Below are positions 31,291 through 34,089 of a stretch of DNA of 34,089 nt, piece by piece. The DNA is taken from contig JAXFOH010000006.1 of assembly GCA_034180465.1 (NCBI GenBank), positions 1 to 34,089 of the forward strand, given 5' to 3'. The notes beneath the pieces are model-generated. The model did not search any database. It was not told the DNA's origin and was given only the letters and a program-made list of their open reading frames with translations. Origin of the DNA: CAKUIA01 sp034180465 (lineage in GTDB: Bacteria > Verrucomicrobiota > Verrucomicrobiia > Opitutales > Intestinicryptomonadaceae). Positions within the stretch are counted from its first letter, which is position 1; the number at the start of each line of letters is the position of its first letter. Position numbers and translations under genes: made by a program.

Positions 31291-34089
31291 ATGATTAGAA
31301 GAATTTTTGTAGAACCTAAAGAGGAATTTGCCAACGGCGCGAAGGCGTGTTTGGAAGACCTTAAAAACTCGTTGAACCTTAAAAATCTCGAAAACGCGCG
31401 AATTTTACAACGATACGACATTCAGGATTTGGACGATGCCGACTACGACAATGCAAAATACACAATCTTTTGCGAAGCTCCCGTAGAAACTTTATACGAA
31501 GAAACTTTCCCCATTGCCAACGACGAAATTTCGTTTGCCGTTGAATATCTGCCCGGGCAATTCGACCAGCGCGCCGACTCTGCCGAACAGTGCCTTCAGC
31601 TTATGGCAAAAAAGCGCAAGAAAATTGCGTGCGCAACCGTTTATGTGCTAAAGGGCAAGCTAAGCGAAAGCGACTTGGCTGCGGTAAAAAAATATCTGGT
31701 AAACGCCGTAGACAGCCACATTGCCGCCGACAAGAAACCCGAAACTTTGAATATTACCGCAAAAGTTCCCGCCGATGTAAAGGTGGTGGAAAACTTTATA
31801 ACAATGTCGCCCAGCGAAATTGCCGATTTGCACAAATCGCTTTCGCTTGCAATGAGCGTTGCCGACTTAAGTTTTTGCCAGCAGTATTTTGCGCAAACCG
31901 AAAAGCGAAACCCCACAATTACCGAAATAAGGGTGCTAGACACCTACTGGAGCGACCACTGCCGCCATACTACGTTTTTAACGCACTTAAAAGACGTTTC
32001 TTTCGAAAACGGCGAAGTTTGCGACCAAATCAAAGACGAATGGAACAAATATCTACAATACCGCAAAGACCTTAACCTTGAAGCCAAGGGCAAGCACATT
32101 TGCCTTATGGACATTGCCCTTGTAGGTATGCGCGTTTTAAAGAAGGCAGGCAAGCTAAGCGACCTTGAAGAAAGCGACGAAATTAACGCGGCCAGCATTG
32201 TTGTTCCCGTAGAAATAGACGGCAAAACCGAAGAGTGGCTTGTGATGTTCAAAAACGAAACGCACAACCACCCTACCGAAATAGAACCCTTTGGAGGGGC
32301 AGCAACCTGCCTTGGCGGTGCTATACGAGACCCCCTTTCGGGCAGAAGCTATGTGTACCAGGCAATGCGCGTTACGGGAGCGGGCGACCCGCGCAAAACC
32401 CTTGCCGAAACACTGCCAGGCAAACTTCAGCAGCGCAAAATCTGCAAAACCGCGGCAAAGGGCTATAGCAGCTACGGCAATCAAATAGGCCTGGCAACGG
32501 GTCAAGTTTCCGAAGTTTACCACCCAGGCTATGTCGCCAAAAGGCTTGAAATTGGCGCGGTTGTAGCGGCAGCCCCGCGCAGCCAAGTTATAAGAGGCGT
32601 TCCCGAAAAGGGCGACTATGTCCTTCTTGTAGGCGGAGCCACCGGCAGAGACGGCATAGGTGGAGCAACTGGATCTTCTAAAGACCATACCGAAAAGGCT
32701 CTAGAAAATTCCGCCGAAGTTCAAAAAGGCGACGCTCCAATGGAACGCAAGCTGCAAAGGCTTTTCCGCAACAAAGACGCAAGCCGCCTTATTAAAAGGT
32801 GCAACGACTTCGGCGCGGGCGGCGTTTCGGTTGCAATAGGCGAACTTGCGCCCTCGCTGGAAATAGACTTAGACAAAGTTACCAAAAAATACGATGGTTT
32901 AGACGGCACTGAGCTTGCAATTTCAGAATCGCAGGAAAGAATGGCGGTTGTCGTTTCGCCAAGCGACGCGCAAAAATACATAGACTTTGCCGAAACCGAA
33001 AACCTTACCTGCAAGCACGTTGCAACGGTAACCGACACGGGCTATCTTGTAATGAAATGGCGCGGCAAAACCATTGTAAACCTTTCTAGAAAGTTTTTAG
33101 ACACAAACGGCACAGTTGCCGAAGCCTCGGCAAAAGTTTGCGAACCTAAGGGCGAAAACCCGCTGTTAAAAGACAACGGCAAAAACACCGCGCAAAAGTG
33201 GCTAGACACCGTTGCAGACCTTAACGTTTGCTCGCAAAAAGGTCTTATAGAAATGTTCGACTCTTCAATTGGAGCTTCGGCAGTGTTGCACCCCTTCGGC
33301 GGCAAATACCTAAATTCGCCCACCGACAGTATGTGCTCGAAAATCTCCACTGAAAAGGGCGACACCAAAAAATCCACAATATTTTCGTGGGGCTTTAACC
33401 CCTTTGTAGCATCGTATAGCCCATACCACGGCGCAATTTGCGCTATATGCGAGTCTTTCGCAAAAATCGCGGCAACGGGCGGCGACACAACAAAGATATA
33501 CCTAACACTTCAGGAATATTTTGAAAAGCTAAGGACAAACCCCGAAAGATGGGGCAAGCCCCTTGCGGCTTTGTTGGGCGCGTTGAAAGCCCAAATAGAG
33601 CTTAAGGCGGCGGCCATTGGAGGAAAAGACTCTATGAGCGGCAGCTTTAACGATTTGGACGTGCCCCCCACCCTTGTAAGCTTTGCAATTACAACCGAAA
33701 ATGCCGACAACATTGTTTCGCCAGAATTTAAAAAGGCTGGCAACACGGTCGCTTTTGTCGAAATAGAAAAAGACAAGCTAGGGCTGCCGAAGTTTGCCGA
33801 TATGACGGAAAAATACGCCCTTATAAGAAAGGCGGTTTTGGCTAAAAAAGTTGCGGCAATGCGCCCCATACGCTCGGGCGGCTTGGCAGAAGCCATAACA
33901 AAGTCGTGCTTGGGCAACAACTTGGGCTTTGAATTTGCAAAAGAATTCAAAGGCTCGCACTTCGACCTAAGCTACGGCTCTATTATTGTAGAGCTTAACA
34001 ACGAAGGCGAATTGCAAAACCTAAAAGCCAAAAAGCTCGGCACCGTTAAAGACGACGCAAAAATACGTTTCGACGACACGGTTTTGGAT
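31291..34089 (+). CDS. purL: Phosphoribosylformylglycinamidine synthase, large single-chain form (partial)
   Basis: Converts FGAR, glutamine and ATP to FGAM in purine synthesis (EC 6.3.5.3). The first 933 codons are in the window, open to the edge, with about 300 residues (mainly the glutaminase domain) expected beyond it. Visible parts are the PurS-like N-terminal domain, DTYWSDHCRHTTF (217-229), FKNETHNHPTEIEPFGG (about 320-336), EVYHPGYVAKR, GGATGRDGIGGA and AAIGGKDSMSGSF (about 772-784). The set of motifs suits the long-form clade found in clostridia and similar anaerobes more than the E. coli type. GGAG ends two bases before the ATG, closer than usual. The upstream 147-base divergent gap shows no clear riboswitch. 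Confidence 0.95.
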   Translation, partial: MIRRIFVEPKEEFANGAKACLEDLKNSLNLKNLENARILQRYDIQDLDDADYDNAKYTIFCEAPVETLYEETFPIANDEISFAVEYLPGQFDQRADSAEQCLQLMAKKRKKIACATVYVLKGKLSESDLAAVKKYLVNAVDSHIAADKKPETLNITAKVPADVKVVENFITMSPSEIADLHKSLSLAMSVADLSFCQQYFAQTEKRNPTITEIRVLDTYWSDHCRHTTFLTHLKDVSFENGEVCDQIKDEWNKYLQYRKDLNLEAKGKHICLMDIALVGMRVLKKAGKLSDLEESDEINAASIVVPVEIDGKTEEWLVMFKNETHNHPTEIEPFGGAATCLGGAIRDPLSGRSYVYQAMRVTGAGDPRKTLAETLPGKLQQRKICKTAAKGYSSYGNQIGLATGQVSEVYHPGYVAKRLEIGAVVAAAPRSQVIRGVPEKGDYVLLVGGATGRDGIGGATGSSKDHTEKALENSAEVQKGDAPMERKLQRLFRNKDASRLIKRCNDFGAGGVSVAIGELAPSLEIDLDKVTKKYDGLDGTELAISESQERMAVVVSPSDAQKYIDFAETENLTCKHVATVTDTGYLVMKWRGKTIVNLSRKFLDTNGTVAEASAKVCEPKGENPLLKDNGKNTAQKWLDTVADLNVCSQKGLIEMFDSSIGASAVLHPFGGKYLNSPTDSMCSKISTEKGDTKKSTIFSWGFNPFVASYSPYHGAICAICESFAKIAATGGDTTKIYLTLQEYFEKLRTNPERWGKPLAALLGALKAQIELKAAAIGGKDSMSGSFNDLDVPPTLVSFAITTENADNIVSPEFKKAGNTVAFVEIEKDKLGLPKFADMTEKYALIRKAVLAKKVAAMRPIRSGGLAEAITKSCLGNNLGFEFAKEFKGSHFDLSYGSIIVELNNEGELQNLKAKKLGTVKDDAKIRFDDTVLD

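Overview
The window looks like a chromosomal stretch of a Gram-negative, plant-polysaccharide-degrading bacterium, most likely from the Verrucomicrobiota/PVC group. The basis for that placement is an AT-leaning sequence, exported GH28/CE7 pectin enzymes, an ExbB-ExbD-TonB set, FloA/NfeD, Gfo/Idh oxidoreductases and a large single-chain PurL. It is inferred from gene content, not from a marker tree. The code is standard: TAA dominates, and TAG and TGA both close genes. No rRNA, tRNA, insertion sequence, phage gene or CRISPR array was seen, and no gene-free stretch exceeds about 190 bases.

Region 1 (1-5757, minus) is a hexuronate operon in the order uxaC, two Gfo/Idh oxidoreductases, an SDR-type fructuronate reductase, uxuA, and the first codons of a Tat-exported protein cut by the window edge. 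ffh (SRP54) lies directly upstream on the same strand, with no convincing terminator between. Region 2 (7285-11740, minus) has two tandem paralogous GH28 beta-helix proteins and a CE7-type esterase, all with signal peptides. Regions 1 and 2 together fit release of uronates from pectin outside the cytoplasm and their conversion to 2-keto-3-deoxygluconate inside. A TTTGCTTGC core occurs just upstream of both uxaC and the esterase gene and may be a shared operator.

Region 3 (11881-17425, minus) has an MFS exporter gene broken by one extra base in a G run, then topB, a class V aminotransferase and panD behind a recognisable promoter. Region 4 (17594-23661, minus) is one long run: a U32 protein of RlhA type, nfeD, floA, an unknown membrane-anchored coiled-coil protein, and recQ, which has an in-frame TAG four codons before its DEAH box. 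Region 5 (23809-25954, plus) holds a TauE/SafE permease, a left-handed beta-helix acyltransferase and elbB.

Region 6 (26022-31143, minus) holds an overlapping acylphosphatase / ABC ATPase / ABC permease / TPR operon, then exbB-exbD-tonB. ExbB carries an unusual Gln/Pro-rich tail. A perfect 10-bp-arm palindrome lies upstream of exbB. Region 7 (31291 to the end, plus) is the first 933 codons of a large purL.

The window is mostly metabolic and housekeeping. I saw no complete novel defence or mobile system. The points most worth checking are the two single-base lesions (recQ, MFS), the candidate operators, the atypical GH28 active sites, the ExbB tail and the FloA-neighbour membrane protein.
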